A stretch of DNA of 64,000 bases from JANRLF01 sp033762815 (GCA_033762815.1 JANRLF010000007.1:124001-188000); one strand, 5' to 3'. Positions 17,048 to 26,322 are shown, counted from the first letter of the stretch. A program made the numbers and translations. The notes: generated from the letters alone by a model not told the origin.

Positions 17048-18670
17048 ATGTCCATTCCCAAAGAACCCCGGCAACAGATGATCAACATCATGTACCTGGT
17101 GCTTACCGCACTATTGGCACTGAACGTATCATCGGAAGTACTCAATGCATTCAAACTCATCAATGACAGTATCGCGGCTACCAACACCGCCCTTGACGGT
17201 AAGAACTCGGTACTATTGGCAGAACTGAACGGCAAAATGCTAAACGACCCCACCCGCACCAAACCGTTTTTGGACGAAGCGAGTAAAATCCGGCAGCAGA
17301 CCACGGAATTTGAAAAATATGTGGAAAACCTGAAGCAGCGCATTGTCAAAGAAAGCGGAGGCATGGAAGGCACTGAGCTGAAGCACAAAAAAGATACGGA
17401 AACTGCTACCCGCATTATGGTAGAAGCTAAAGAGGGCAAATTGTTGGAAACAAAGATAGGGCAATTGAAACAGCAGCTTATATCGCTAAAGCTATTGAAT
17501 GCCGAGGAGCAGCAATCATTGGCAAAAGGCATTACACTAAGTACGGAATATGACAAAAAACAAGCTGAGAAAATGGGCAAGAGCGATTGGGCCAGCTACC
17601 ACTTCGATAGAGTGCCCGTAGTAGCGGCCATAGCTTTACTTACCAAAATACAGGGCGATGCCAGAAATGCGGAATCGTTGGCCTTAGAAGCCCTAAACGC
17701 CAAGGTTGCGGGCGAAACCTATAAATTCGATGAGCTGAAGGCCGCTAGTGTAGTACCTTATAGTTATGTAATCGCTGGAAAACAACAATACAAGGCCAAT
17801 ATATTTGTAGCGGCCACCAGCAAAACCCAAGACATGGAGGTGTACATGGGCCAATTCATTAATAAATCAACCCTGATTGACCCACAGACCGGACAGTTGA
17901 AGAGCAAGGTTGCCGAATTCCCTTTAAGGGAAGGTTACAAAAAAGTAGACGTGCAGAATGGGGTGGCCAATTTCAGCGAGCTGCCTTCCACCCAGGGCCA
18001 AGTGACCAGACAAGGGGTGATAAAAGTGAAACAACCTAAAGGTAGCGGATATGACTATTGCCCCTTTGAACTCAGCTATCTTTCCGCACCTCCTTCAGCC
18101 GTCATTTCACCTGAAAAAATGAATGTGGCATACATTGGGCTTCAAAACCCCATTGCCATTTCTGTTCCAGGGGTTCCTGCAGAAAAACTAATGCCTACGG
18201 TATCGGGCCCTGGTACTTTAAGCGGTAGCAATGGAAAGTACAATTTGGAAGTTACCAGTCCTGGAGAACTTACCGTAAATGTTTCGGCCAAATTCGAAGA
18301 TGGTATTAAGCCGATGGGCAGCATGACTTTTAGGATAAAAAAGGTACCAAAACCGGAAATCAAACTGGGCAACCTGAATCCAGGCAATGTAAAAGCAAAT
18401 AAAATAAGGATTGAGAAAAGCTTGCGGACTTTTCTATATGATTTTGTATATGAAGTCAAATATGAGGTAATCAGTTTCAAAATGCAATTCAGCGACAAAA
18501 ATGGCGCCTTGTCATCCAGTATGGCTTCCAACAGCGACAGACTGACCCCGGATATGTTGGCTTACATTCAAAAGGCAAAGCCCGGAGATGCCGTGTATTT
18601 CGATGAAATACAGGTTAAGACACCAAGCGGGGTATACAAAATTCCAAATATCACCTATAAGGTGTTTTGA
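17048..18670 (+). CDS. gldM: GldM-type type IX secretion / gliding motility protein (orphan copy)
   Basis: The 540-residue protein starts MSIPKEPRQQMINIMYLVLT, the characteristic GldM/PorM opening, with a single membrane helix at about 12-32 and a long periplasmic region. In known systems GldM dimers form with GldL the proton-driven motor that powers type IX secretion, and the periplasmic domains reach the GldK/GldN ring. Here neither gldL lies upstream nor gldN downstream; the neighbours are a small XRE gene and a J-domain gene. It may be a second copy or a dispersed part of the system. The length is close to that of GldM of Flavobacterium. The family call is firm; its role in secretion is inferred. 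Confidence 0.9.
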   Translation: MSIPKEPRQQMINIMYLVLTALLALNVSSEVLNAFKLINDSIAATNTALDGKNSVLLAELNGKMLNDPTRTKPFLDEASKIRQQTTEFEKYVENLKQRIVKESGGMEGTELKHKKDTETATRIMVEAKEGKLLETKIGQLKQQLISLKLLNAEEQQSLAKGITLSTEYDKKQAEKMGKSDWASYHFDRVPVVAAIALLTKIQGDARNAESLALEALNAKVAGETYKFDELKAASVVPYSYVIAGKQQYKANIFVAATSKTQDMEVYMGQFINKSTLIDPQTGQLKSKVAEFPLREGYKKVDVQNGVANFSELPSTQGQVTRQGVIKVKQPKGSGYDYCPFELSYLSAPPSAVISPEKMNVAYIGLQNPIAISVPGVPAEKLMPTVSGPGTLSGSNGKYNLEVTSPGELTVNVSAKFEDGIKPMGSMTFRIKKVPKPEIKLGNLNPGNVKANKIRIEKSLRTFLYDFVYEVKYEVISFKMQFSDKNGALSSSMASNSDRLTPDMLAYIQKAKPGDAVYFDEIQVKTPSGVYKIPNITYKVF

Positions 18671-18701
18671 ACCTCATCTACTGCGCAAACCGATTGGGAC
18701 T

Positions 18702-18709
18702 TATTTTTG
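18702..18709 (+). promoter_or_regulatory. Possible -7 element for the J-domain gene
   Basis: TATTTTTG matches TAnnTTTG and lies 29 bases before the ATG at 18739, after the gldM stop. No well-spaced TTG is seen, so the call is tentative. Confidence 0.3.
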
Positions 18710-18738
18710 TTAGGGTTTATTGTTGACCAAAGCCTAAC

Positions 18739-19908
18739 ATGCAAGGAAGGGATTACTACGCCGTATTGGAATTGGAACATAATGCTAGCCTGCAGGATAT
18801 AAAAGCATCCTTTCGCAGGTTGGCATTACGTTATCATCCCGATAGGAACAGCAGCGCGGGAGCATCGGACAAGTTCAATGAAATTAACCGTGCCTATGAA
18901 GTATTGGCTGACGTGGAAAGTAGGCGACAATATGACCTTAGCTTAAATATCGGCAGGCCTAACTATAACAATACCTTTCATGAGCAAACGGTATATATTA
19001 CTGACAGGGTTTGGTTGAAAGTTAGCCGAAGCAAGGTAAGGGTAAATACCTCGTTCTCCGTGGTTATCCGTTCTTTTAAAAGGGCCAACGAGCCCACACT
19101 CGATGGATTGGAGAACTTTTTGGTAGTAAAACGGTATAGCCAAATCATATACATACAAGGTCGGCCATTGAGGGAAACGCTCTATGTGCTCAAGGCAGAT
19201 AAAGAAGGTGTTTTCCAGATTGGGCCCGCAAAACTTAGGCAAGGCCGATACGAATACATTTCCAGTTTCATAGATATTGAGGTAAGCAATCGTTTTTCCG
19301 CCGAGAAGCAAAGTGTACCCAGCCGTGTCTCTTTTTATATACTAGTAATGTTCGGTTGTATGCTATTGTTGAATCTAGGCTATTATACTTGGCGGCTATT
19401 TTCAGCAAATGGGAATGAGCACCTTGTGGAAGCAAGCGAACATGGTAGAACGCCCTATAGTGAGGCATTTAGGCCCGCTACGGGCGCATCGGTTTACCGT
19501 CGGCTTTTTGGCAACAATGCCGTGTCAAAGACCATGAACCATCTACGTATTTTCAATGGCAGGGAATTTGATATGGTGGTTACGCTGCAAGATAGTATGA
19601 CAAACACCACTATTAGAAACCACTATATCCGTTCGCAAGAATCGATTGACATAGAGGCCATACCAGCAGGTATCTTCTTTATTAATATAGAAAGCAGTAA
19701 GGGGAATGCGGTTATAGTAGGTGATTCGTTAAGCAGCGTATTCACGATTGCCAGCTATGAGCGTTATAACCAAACTTTAGACTTATCGAAAAAAAGCGGA
19801 CAAGATATACCCATTAATTTTAAGGAGTTGCTTATTTTTTCGCCCGATTTCGATAGTTCAGTAACAGTGCCCATTAATGCAGAAGTATTTTTTAGCACCA
19901 GCAAGTAA
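18739..19908 (+). CDS. J-domain protein fused to a BatD-like domain and a membrane helix
   Basis: The 389-residue protein begins with a J domain (about 4-66) that keeps the H33-P-D motif needed to stimulate DnaK. Residues about 85-183 resemble the BatD (aerotolerance) domain: SRSKVRVNTSFSVVIRSF, then LYVLKADKEGVFQIGPAKL and FIDIEV. A membrane helix follows (198-220), then a 170-residue tail that would be periplasmic if the J domain is cytoplasmic. In ordinary BatD the beta domains are periplasmic, so the topology here is unusual. It is followed three bases later by an M48 lipoprotein gene. A membrane-tethered DnaK recruiter is my inference. Confidence 0.75.
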   Translation: MQGRDYYAVLELEHNASLQDIKASFRRLALRYHPDRNSSAGASDKFNEINRAYEVLADVESRRQYDLSLNIGRPNYNNTFHEQTVYITDRVWLKVSRSKVRVNTSFSVVIRSFKRANEPTLDGLENFLVVKRYSQIIYIQGRPLRETLYVLKADKEGVFQIGPAKLRQGRYEYISSFIDIEVSNRFSAEKQSVPSRVSFYILVMFGCMLLLNLGYYTWRLFSANGNEHLVEASEHGRTPYSEAFRPATGASVYRRLFGNNAVSKTMNHLRIFNGREFDMVVTLQDSMTNTTIRNHYIRSQESIDIEAIPAGIFFINIESSKGNAVIVGDSLSSVFTIASYERYNQTLDLSKKSGQDIPINFKELLIFSPDFDSSVTVPINAEVFFSTSK

Positions 19909-19911
19909 TAT

Positions 19912-20721
19912 ATGAAGCGCACTATTCTACCTAAGTTTATCTCCATTGTGGCTATCTTTCTGATAGTTTTTGCCACAGGCTGTAACAAGAATGACAGAAG
20001 CCTGAACATATTTTCCATTGAAGACGATAAAGAATTGGGTGCCCAACTGGACCAACAAATAGCTTCTGACCCTTCCACTTATCCCATACTATCTGAAGCT
20101 CAATATCCTCAGGCTTACCAGCACCTGCGCAGAATTAGGGACAAAATATTGAATTCAGGAAATGTATACTATAAAGACGAGTTCGAATGGCAGGTAAAAA
20201 TCATAAACGATGATAACACCCTGAATGCCTTTTGCGCCCCTGGTGGTTATATTTACGTGTATACTGGCATTATCAAATATTTGGAGACGGAAGACCAGTT
20301 TGCGGGAGTGCTTGCCCATGAAATAGCCCATGCAGACCGCCGCCATAGTACCGACCAAATGACCAAAGTATATGGTATTGAAACCTTGTTATCACTGGTA
20401 TTAGGCACCAATCAAAATGTGCTTACCCAAATAGCCGAGGGATTATTGACACTCAAATTCAGCCGAAGCAATGAGGAAGAAGCTGATGAATATTCCGTAA
20501 GGTATTTATGCCCCACAGACTATAATGCTGCTGGAGCCGCAGGATTTTTCCAGAAAATGTTGGACAATGGGGATGGTACCGGCCCCGCCGAATTCTTGAG
20601 CACTCACCCTAGCCCCGATAACAGGGTTCAGGATATCAATGCCCAAAAATCGGAATTAAGCTGTAGTGGCACTGCTACCTACGATAGCCAATATCAGGAC
20701 TTCAAAAACAGCTTGCCCTAG
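19912..20721 (+). CDS. M48-family metalloprotease lipoprotein
   Basis: The 269-residue protein has a signal ending FATGCNKND, with C24 as the lipidated residue, and the M48 zinc motif HEIAH (H136, E137, H140) in VLAHEIAHADRRHST. The third ligand is expected at about E194 in SNEEEADEYSV. Such BepA/YfgC or LoiP-like proteases degrade or repair misfolded envelope proteins. It starts three bases after the J-domain gene, so a shared envelope-quality-control unit is plausible. The acidic N-D-R after the cysteine leaves outer- or inner-membrane retention uncertain. It is convergent with the exonuclease gene, overlapping by four bases. Confidence 0.92.
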   Translation: MKRTILPKFISIVAIFLIVFATGCNKNDRSLNIFSIEDDKELGAQLDQQIASDPSTYPILSEAQYPQAYQHLRRIRDKILNSGNVYYKDEFEWQVKIINDDNTLNAFCAPGGYIYVYTGIIKYLETEDQFAGVLAHEIAHADRRHSTDQMTKVYGIETLLSLVLGTNQNVLTQIAEGLLTLKFSRSNEEEADEYSVRYLCPTDYNAAGAAGFFQKMLDNGDGTGPAEFLSTHPSPDNRVQDINAQKSELSCSGTATYDSQYQDFKNSLP

Positions 20722-22049
20722 TAAGCAATAATCTCGTCTTTATTGCGCTTGCCTAGCCAAGCTCGAATAATACGGTGGTTGTCAGGATTGTTTTCTTTCG
20801 AATGGACCACTTCTTTAAATGAGGCCAAGTCATTTTCTATATATTCCGGTTCGAAATAGCCATAGCCCTTATATTGATGGTCTTCAATCCACACAACGGA
20901 TTGTTCATGGTGAGAGCGGCCTTCGCCGATAATAAAGAAATTCGGATTGCGATAGCGATACTTGTTAAATGCTTTTGCCAATCTCGCATTGTACTCGTCT
21001 TTGTTGAGACCGTCCAATGATCCATTTTTTTCCTTTAGCCCGCACAACTCAGGCAATAAACCATACTTCTGCCCTATCCGCTTTAGTACACTGGTAGCAC
21101 TCCTGCGGGTGGTGAACTCAATCACCGGGTTTTGCCCATTGTTCAGATAATCCACCTTTAAGTTGAGAAACCCGCTTTCGTCAGGATATTGGAACACTCC
21201 GTACTTATACCTTTTCACCCGCTGCGCTTGGTTGAATGCAGGGCGGTGTTTTTTCATTTCTTCCGCTTCGCACAACTGTGCAATCAATTCGCTACCGGTT
21301 ATTTCATAACTGATATCGAATATCTTATTGCGCAAGTCGGTGTAGCGCTCTTTTGAAAACTCTTGGGTTAGCAAATCAATTACCCGTCGGCGAATGTTCC
21401 GGCTTTTGCTCAAAAACAAAACCTTCCCGTTCTGGTCATGCAAATAATAAATACCGGTTTCCTCTGGTAAGTCTTCCACGGTTTCGGCAGAAAGATTTGG
21501 CACTAAGCCCGAATCGTTGTACTCAGCTTCCGCCATTGACCATATCATGCCCTGTTTATCCGCTTTCAACAGACAATCGAACAATTGCACAGTTGCTGCT
21601 GCGTCTCCATAAGCACGGTGCCTGCCTTCCAACTTTATTTCCAAATCGCGACAAAGTTTACCAAGGCTGTAGGAACTATAACCTGGCAATATTTGCCGAC
21701 TTAGTTTTACAGTACATAACTGTTTGCGTTGAAAACGCATGCCCACCCGTCTAAATTCGTTGCGCAACACACTATAGTCAAACCCAGCATTATGAGCAAC
21801 TAAAATGGTCTTATCTGTCAGTTGAGCGATTTGCTGGGCAATTTCTTTAAAGGTGGGAGCCCCTACCAACATATCTTCATTAATACCTGTAAGGCTTCTG
21901 ATAAAAGGGGCGATAGGTACTTGCGGGTTTACCAAAGTAGTTAACTTATCCAACACTTTTTCTCCGTCATGTATGAAGATAGCTATCTCCATAATGCGGT
22001 CTTTCGCTGGATTGCCGCCAGTTGTTTCCGTGTCAATGATTGCGAACAT
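20718..22049 (-). CDS. DEDDh exonuclease fused to a degenerate GIY-YIG (UvrC-like) domain
   Basis: The 443-residue protein has an N-terminal DnaQ-like exonuclease: D7 and E9 in IIDTETTGG, HNAGFDYSVL for motif II and HRAYGDAAATVQL for motif III. Residues about 197-275 resemble the GIY-YIG nuclease of UvrC/Cho: GIYYLHDQNGKVLF then LSKSRNIRRRV. The Tyr-Ile-Gly half is changed (Phe-Leu-Ser), so this nuclease may be weak or structural. The same exonuclease/UvrC-like architecture is seen in actinobacterial and Bacteroidota polymerase III epsilon-like proteins. It probably works in repair. The gene follows the lipase gene by 13 bases on the same strand. Confidence 0.88.
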   Translation of the reverse strand: MFAIIDTETTGGNPAKDRIMEIAIFIHDGEKVLDKLTTLVNPQVPIAPFIRSLTGINEDMLVGAPTFKEIAQQIAQLTDKTILVAHNAGFDYSVLRNEFRRVGMRFQRKQLCTVKLSRQILPGYSSYSLGKLCRDLEIKLEGRHRAYGDAAATVQLFDCLLKADKQGMIWSMAEAEYNDSGLVPNLSAETVEDLPEETGIYYLHDQNGKVLFLSKSRNIRRRVIDLLTQEFSKERYTDLRNKIFDISYEITGSELIAQLCEAEEMKKHRPAFNQAQRVKRYKYGVFQYPDESGFLNLKVDYLNNGQNPVIEFTTRRSATSVLKRIGQKYGLLPELCGLKEKNGSLDGLNKDEYNARLAKAFNKYRYRNPNFFIIGEGRSHHEQSVVWIEDHQYKGYGYFEPEYIENDLASFKEVVHSKENNPDNHRIIRAWLGKRNKDEIIAY

Positions 22050-22062
22050 GCACTCCTAAAAT

Positions 22063-22911
22063 CTACTCCTCTTTATCAGGCTTTATCGTGTGGTCAAGCC
22101 AAGTCTTTATCAACTCAAACAATTCAAACCTAGGTAGGTCGTTATGTATTTCGTGATAGGCGTTTTCAAATATACGAAGAGTTACCCGCTCTTTTATACT
22201 TTTAGCAAATTCCCGCGTTGCTTCTACTGACGTCAACCTATCTGCAGTACCATGAAACATTAACAGGGGCAAATGGAATTCAGCGGCATTTTGCAAAGCA
22301 AATGCTCCCTGTTCATTTATGGATAAAAACATCTGTACCGAAATCTTATCATGCACCAGTGGGTCATCCACATACTTTTGAACCTCTTCAGGTATTCTGG
22401 AAATAGCCGTGGCATCCAGTTTGGTAGATTGTGTAAACGATGGCAAAATACCTCTTACCACCCTCGCTAATTTTACTTGCAAAGCCGGCGGCTCAAATGC
22501 CAATCGTAGCCAAGGACTAGACAAAATAGCTCCAGCAATGGTTGGTTGCCAGTCAATTACATAATTGGCCACCACGTTGCCGCCCATGCTATGCCCATAC
22601 AACACCTGCGGCACCTCTGGGAAGATTTCCTGCGCCTTGTTCAATAACTCGTCTACTTCCTCCAATAAATTCTTGTATGAAGGGGTGTGTCCCCTCTTTC
22701 CTTCCGATTTACCGTGCCCACGGTGGTCAAAACCTATTACTGCATAGCCATGCTGACCCAAATAGTTAGCCAGTGGCTCATAGCGGTTGATATGCTCGCC
22801 CATGCCATGTACCAAGCATACCACGCCGTGCACTTCAGTATCAGGTGACCAAGATTTGCCGTAAATTTTTATACCGTCGGAGCTTTTCCAATGAAACTCG
22901 CTGGCCGTCAT
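22063..22911 (-). CDS. Alpha/beta hydrolase, monoacylglycerol lipase-like
   Basis: The 282-residue protein has the nucleophile elbow GHSMGG with S108, the HG oxyanion strand VHGMGEH, and DHRGHGKSEG, a signature of monoacylglycerol lipases/lysophospholipases. The catalytic acid is likely D in HGTADRLTS and the histidine in NAYHEIHND near the C-terminus. No signal peptide is seen, so it is cytoplasmic or membrane-associated. The natural substrate is probably a monoglyceride or lysolipid. It is the first gene of a possible two-gene unit with the exonuclease fusion. Confidence 0.9.
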   Translation of the reverse strand: MTASEFHWKSSDGIKIYGKSWSPDTEVHGVVCLVHGMGEHINRYEPLANYLGQHGYAVIGFDHRGHGKSEGKRGHTPSYKNLLEEVDELLNKAQEIFPEVPQVLYGHSMGGNVVANYVIDWQPTIAGAILSSPWLRLAFEPPALQVKLARVVRGILPSFTQSTKLDATAISRIPEEVQKYVDDPLVHDKISVQMFLSINEQGAFALQNAAEFHLPLLMFHGTADRLTSVEATREFAKSIKERVTLRIFENAYHEIHNDLPRFELFELIKTWLDHTIKPDKEE

Positions 22912-23037
22912 TCAGAAGGGATTGGTGAAGAAAGTATGTGTATCAGTGTTAAATATCCTGTAAATATAGCACATTTATCATTTTCGGTGGAAAATTACCT
23001 AAATTCGGCCAATTCAAAAAAGTAGCCTCATACCTGA

Positions 23038-24111
23038 ATGAAATATTTCAAAATGATATTAAAAGTCTTATTGGTAATCATTTTAATCATTATAGTGTAT
23101 GTAGTGGGCAACATTCTTTTAGGCTATTTCACAAAATTCAAACCCAGTGAAAAAACAGCCATCATGGTAGATGCGCCTATTGAAGGCACTATTACCGACA
23201 GCAGTTTCACTTGTATGATTTGGAATATTGGCTACGCTGGGTTGGGTAAGGAAGAGAATTTCTTTTACGATGGTGGCAAAATGGTTAGGCCAAGTCGGGA
23301 AAGGGTTGATACCAACCTGAACGGGATTATCCGTTTTCTCCAAAAACAAACCGATGTCGATTTCTTAATGATACAGGAAATTGATAGTCAATCTAAGAGA
23401 AGCTACTATATCAATCAATACGAAGTAATAGGCAATAATTTGCCGCAATATAACCGAAGCTATGCCATGAACTTTTGGGTGAAATATCACCCCATGCCAT
23501 TGGAACGGCCTTGGGACGTAATGGGTAAAGTAACAGCAGGCATGGCCACTTACTCCAAATACACGCCTATGGATGTAGTACGCCACCAGCTACCTGGGGC
23601 TTTTCCATTTCCGAAGAATTTGTACATGCTGGATAGGTGCCTGTTGGTACAACGCTATAAGCTCACCAATGGCAAGCAATTGATTATCATCAACCTGCAC
23701 AACTCCGCCTACGACAATACCGGCGAACTGAAAGCCAAGGAAATGGGGTACCTTAAACAACTTATTCTAAAAGAATACGAGCAAGGCAATTATGTGGTTG
23801 CTGGGGGCGATTGGAACCAAAACCCACCCGGCTTTGACAATATGACCTTCGCCAAAGGGATTAAGGAGCCTTATCACCAAACCAATGTAGCCAATGACTT
23901 TATGCCGGATGGATGGGCCTGGGCCTATGATGCAACTACTCCTACCAACCGCAACTTGGTAACTGCGTATAACCCTAGCACAACTTTCACTACCTTGATA
24001 GATTTCTTCTTGGTATCTCCCAACTTAGAGGTGGTGGAAGTAAAAGGCCAGCAATTGAATTTTGAATTTTCAGACCATCAACCCGTAAAGCTTAGGGTAA
24101 GATTCAAATAA
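23038..24111 (+). CDS. Endonuclease/exonuclease/phosphatase family membrane-anchored protein
   Basis: The 357-residue protein has an N-terminal membrane helix (about 7-30) and an EEP-fold domain outside the cytoplasm. Family residues are visible: N63 in MIWNIGYAG, E114 in MIQEID, the D-x-N of GGDWNQNP and the Asp-His of FSDHQPVKL near the C-terminus. The fold hydrolyses phosphodiesters in DNA, phosphoinositides or sphingomyelin. Given the extracytoplasmic location, phospholipid or nucleic acid scavenging is possible; the substrate is unknown. It is convergent with a small membrane protein gene. Confidence 0.87.
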   Translation: MKYFKMILKVLLVIILIIIVYVVGNILLGYFTKFKPSEKTAIMVDAPIEGTITDSSFTCMIWNIGYAGLGKEENFFYDGGKMVRPSRERVDTNLNGIIRFLQKQTDVDFLMIQEIDSQSKRSYYINQYEVIGNNLPQYNRSYAMNFWVKYHPMPLERPWDVMGKVTAGMATYSKYTPMDVVRHQLPGAFPFPKNLYMLDRCLLVQRYKLTNGKQLIIINLHNSAYDNTGELKAKEMGYLKQLILKEYEQGNYVVAGGDWNQNPPGFDNMTFAKGIKEPYHQTNVANDFMPDGWAWAYDATTPTNRNLVTAYNPSTTFTTLIDFFLVSPNLEVVEVKGQQLNFEFSDHQPVKLRVRFK

Positions 24112-24112
24112 G

Positions 24113-24421
24113 CTATAAATGCTCCCTGCGCAAGTAGTAATGGCTTGCAAAACAACCTACCACCATACAGCCTATTATGGCAGACATCATTAGCCCTCCA
24201 TGCCCCATTAAACCTACCAAATGAGGCAGGGCGAGCAGGCGTACAAAAATTAATACCACGGTTAACAAAGTTAGGCCCGCAAACCAATACTTGGCATTGC
24301 TGGAATGAGGACTGGCAAATTTGCAAAGGGCATAGATGATAGTAACAGAGCCTAAAAAAAATGGCAGCACCAACACAATTTGGCGCATCAGTTCGGCGGA
24401 GGTGAAATGAGTGTGGAACAT
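24113..24421 (-). CDS. Small three-helix membrane protein, function unknown
   Basis: The 102-residue product has three hydrophobic segments (about 13-33, 43-63 and 73-93), the last containing GHGGLMMSAIIGCMVVGCF. It ends in basic residues, YYLRREHL. The ATG at 24421 gives a sensible short cytoplasmic or periplasmic start. I do not recognise a family. It ends one base from the preceding plus-strand gene, which supports it as a real gene filling the gap. Confidence 0.65.
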   Translation of the reverse strand: MFHTHFTSAELMRQIVLVLPFFLGSVTIIYALCKFASPHSSNAKYWFAGLTLLTVVLIFVRLLALPHLVGLMGHGGLMMSAIIGCMVVGCFASHYYLRREHL

Positions 24422-24569
24422 ATGCTGCTGTTTGATTGGATAACTTGAAAATCGATTCCTTTATTATGCAGTTGGATGAAAGGACAAGCAAGTGGTTTAA
24501 CAATCGCCTATTTATTAACCTTCCTTAACTATCGTTGTTATAGCTTAATTTTAGCCAACAATTCATATC

Positions 24570-26225
24570 ATGCAAGTACAACAATTGAAAGCACCTACCG
24601 GAAGCCAGTTACAATGCAAGGGATGGGTACAGGAAGCAGCGCTGAGAATGTTATTGAACAATTTGGACCCTGAAGTTGCAGAACGGCCCGAGGATTTAGT
24701 AGTGTATGGGGGAACTGGCAAGGCTGCCCGTAATTGGGAAGCTTTTGACTTGATAGTGAAGGCGTTAAAAGATTTGAACGAAGACGAAACCCTTTTGGTG
24801 CAATCAGGCAAACCCGTAGGTATATTGCCTACACACCCCGATGCACCAAGGGTTTTGATTGCTAATTCGAACTTGGTGGGCAAGTGGGCCAATTGGGAGC
24901 ATTTCCGTGAATTGGAGGCCAAAGGCCTAATCATGTATGGACAGATGACGGCAGGCTCTTGGATTTATATCGGCTCACAAGGTATTGTACAGGGTACTTA
25001 TGAAACTTTTCTTTCGCTTGCCAACCGCCACTTTGGAGGCAGCCTAAAAGGCAAGCTTAATGTTACTGCCGGATTAGGGGGCATGGGTGGAGCACAACCG
25101 TTGGCCATTACTATGAACGAGGGCGTATGCCTAGCGGCTGAAATGGAAGAATGGCGGGTGCTCAAGCGGATAGAAACCCGTTATCTGGACAAAATGACCC
25201 ACGACATTGACGAAGGCATCAATTGGGCATTGCAAGCCAAAACTAATGGCGAGGCTGTTTCCATTGGCATTGTTTGCAACATAGTCGATTTACTGCAACG
25301 GTTGATTGACCGCAACATTACACCAGATACACTCACCGACCAAACTTCTGCACATGACGAATTGGTGGGTTACTTCCCTAAGAACTTAAGCGTACAAGAG
25401 GCAAACACTTTAAGAGCAACCAACCCTGAACAATATAAGCAGCTATCATTGGATACCATGGTGCTGCATATCGATCAAATGTTGGAACTGCAATCCCGCG
25501 GCGCTATTACCTTTGATTATGGGAATAACCTTCGGGGCCAGGCCTATGCACACGGGGAGAAGAAGGCATTCGGATTTCCAGGTTTCGTACCTGAATATAT
25601 CCGTCCACTGTTTTGTGAGGGGAAAGGCCCTTTCCGCTTTGTAGCCCTTTCTGGCGATCCTGCGGATATTTATGCCTGCGATGAAGTACTGCTGCAGCTC
25701 TTTCCGAATGACATAGGATTGAAACGCTGGCTTCACTTGGCCAAAGAAAGAATCGCCTTTCAAGGGTTACCTGCCCGCATTTGTTGGTTAGGCATGGGCG
25801 ATAGGGAAAAGGCGGGGCTGGCATTTAATGAACTGGTCAGCACTGGTAAAGTGAAGGCACCCATCGTTATTGGCAGGGACCATTTGGATACTGGCTCCGT
25901 AGCTTCCCCCAATCGGGAAACCGAGGCCATGCTTGATGGTTCAGATGCTATTGCCGACTGGCCCATATTGAATGCACTTATCAATACAGCTGGCGGGGCC
26001 AGCTGGGTGTCCTTTCACCACGGGGGAGGCGTTGGAATCGGTTATTCCTTGCATGCCGGTATGGTAATAGTGGCCGATGGCACACCAGAAGCAGCAGCTA
26101 GGTTAAAACGGGTACTGAACAATGACCCTGCCATGGGCGTTATCCGCCATGCCGATGCGGGCTACGATATAGCCCAAGACACCGCTCGCCAATACCGGCT
26201 GGATTTGCAGCAGCGATTAGGATAA
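24570..26225 (+). CDS. hutU: Urocanate hydratase
   Basis: The 551-residue protein matches urocanase throughout, from GWVQEAALRMLLNNLDPEVAERP to LAFNELV. It uses tightly bound NAD+ to hydrate urocanate to imidazolone propionate, the second step of histidine breakdown. The GLGGMGGAQPLA glycine-rich NAD segment (about 168-180) and the conserved cysteine in ARICWLGMGDRE are present, as is the NTAGGASWVSFHHGGGVG signature near the C-terminus. Length is normal. The other hut genes (histidase, imidazolonepropionase, formiminoglutamase) are not in this window, so the pathway is scattered or incomplete here. Confidence 0.96.
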   Translation: MQVQQLKAPTGSQLQCKGWVQEAALRMLLNNLDPEVAERPEDLVVYGGTGKAARNWEAFDLIVKALKDLNEDETLLVQSGKPVGILPTHPDAPRVLIANSNLVGKWANWEHFRELEAKGLIMYGQMTAGSWIYIGSQGIVQGTYETFLSLANRHFGGSLKGKLNVTAGLGGMGGAQPLAITMNEGVCLAAEMEEWRVLKRIETRYLDKMTHDIDEGINWALQAKTNGEAVSIGIVCNIVDLLQRLIDRNITPDTLTDQTSAHDELVGYFPKNLSVQEANTLRATNPEQYKQLSLDTMVLHIDQMLELQSRGAITFDYGNNLRGQAYAHGEKKAFGFPGFVPEYIRPLFCEGKGPFRFVALSGDPADIYACDEVLLQLFPNDIGLKRWLHLAKERIAFQGLPARICWLGMGDREKAGLAFNELVSTGKVKAPIVIGRDHLDTGSVASPNRETEAMLDGSDAIADWPILNALINTAGGASWVSFHHGGGVGIGYSLHAGMVIVADGTPEAAARLKRVLNNDPAMGVIRHADAGYDIAQDTARQYRLDLQQRLG

Positions 26226-26298
26226 GTATTTTACTGGTTGAACTATTGCATTCTAAAAAATCACCGCTTGCTTTATGGAATTTTTATACCTCTGGCAT

Positions 26299-26322
26299 CT
26301 TTGTTAAAAAATGTTAACAAAG
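26299..26322. promoter_or_regulatory. 9-base perfect inverted repeat between hutU and the DUF4349 gene
   Basis: CTTTGTTAA (26299-26307) and TTAACAAAG (26314-26322) are perfectly complementary around a 6-base loop. No T-run follows, so it is a poor terminator. It may be an operator for the gene starting at 26411 or a weak RNA hairpin. Confidence 0.4.

Noticed and set aside
17017..17580. A 187-codon open frame antisense to gldM, rich in Ser, Cys and Phe
   Set aside because: Low-complexity composition mirrors the helical codons of gldM on the other strand; no motif supports it.
24570..26225. Part of a histidine utilisation operon
   Set aside because: No hutH, hutI or hutG homologue is next to hutU; the neighbours are an unrelated small membrane protein and a lipoprotein.
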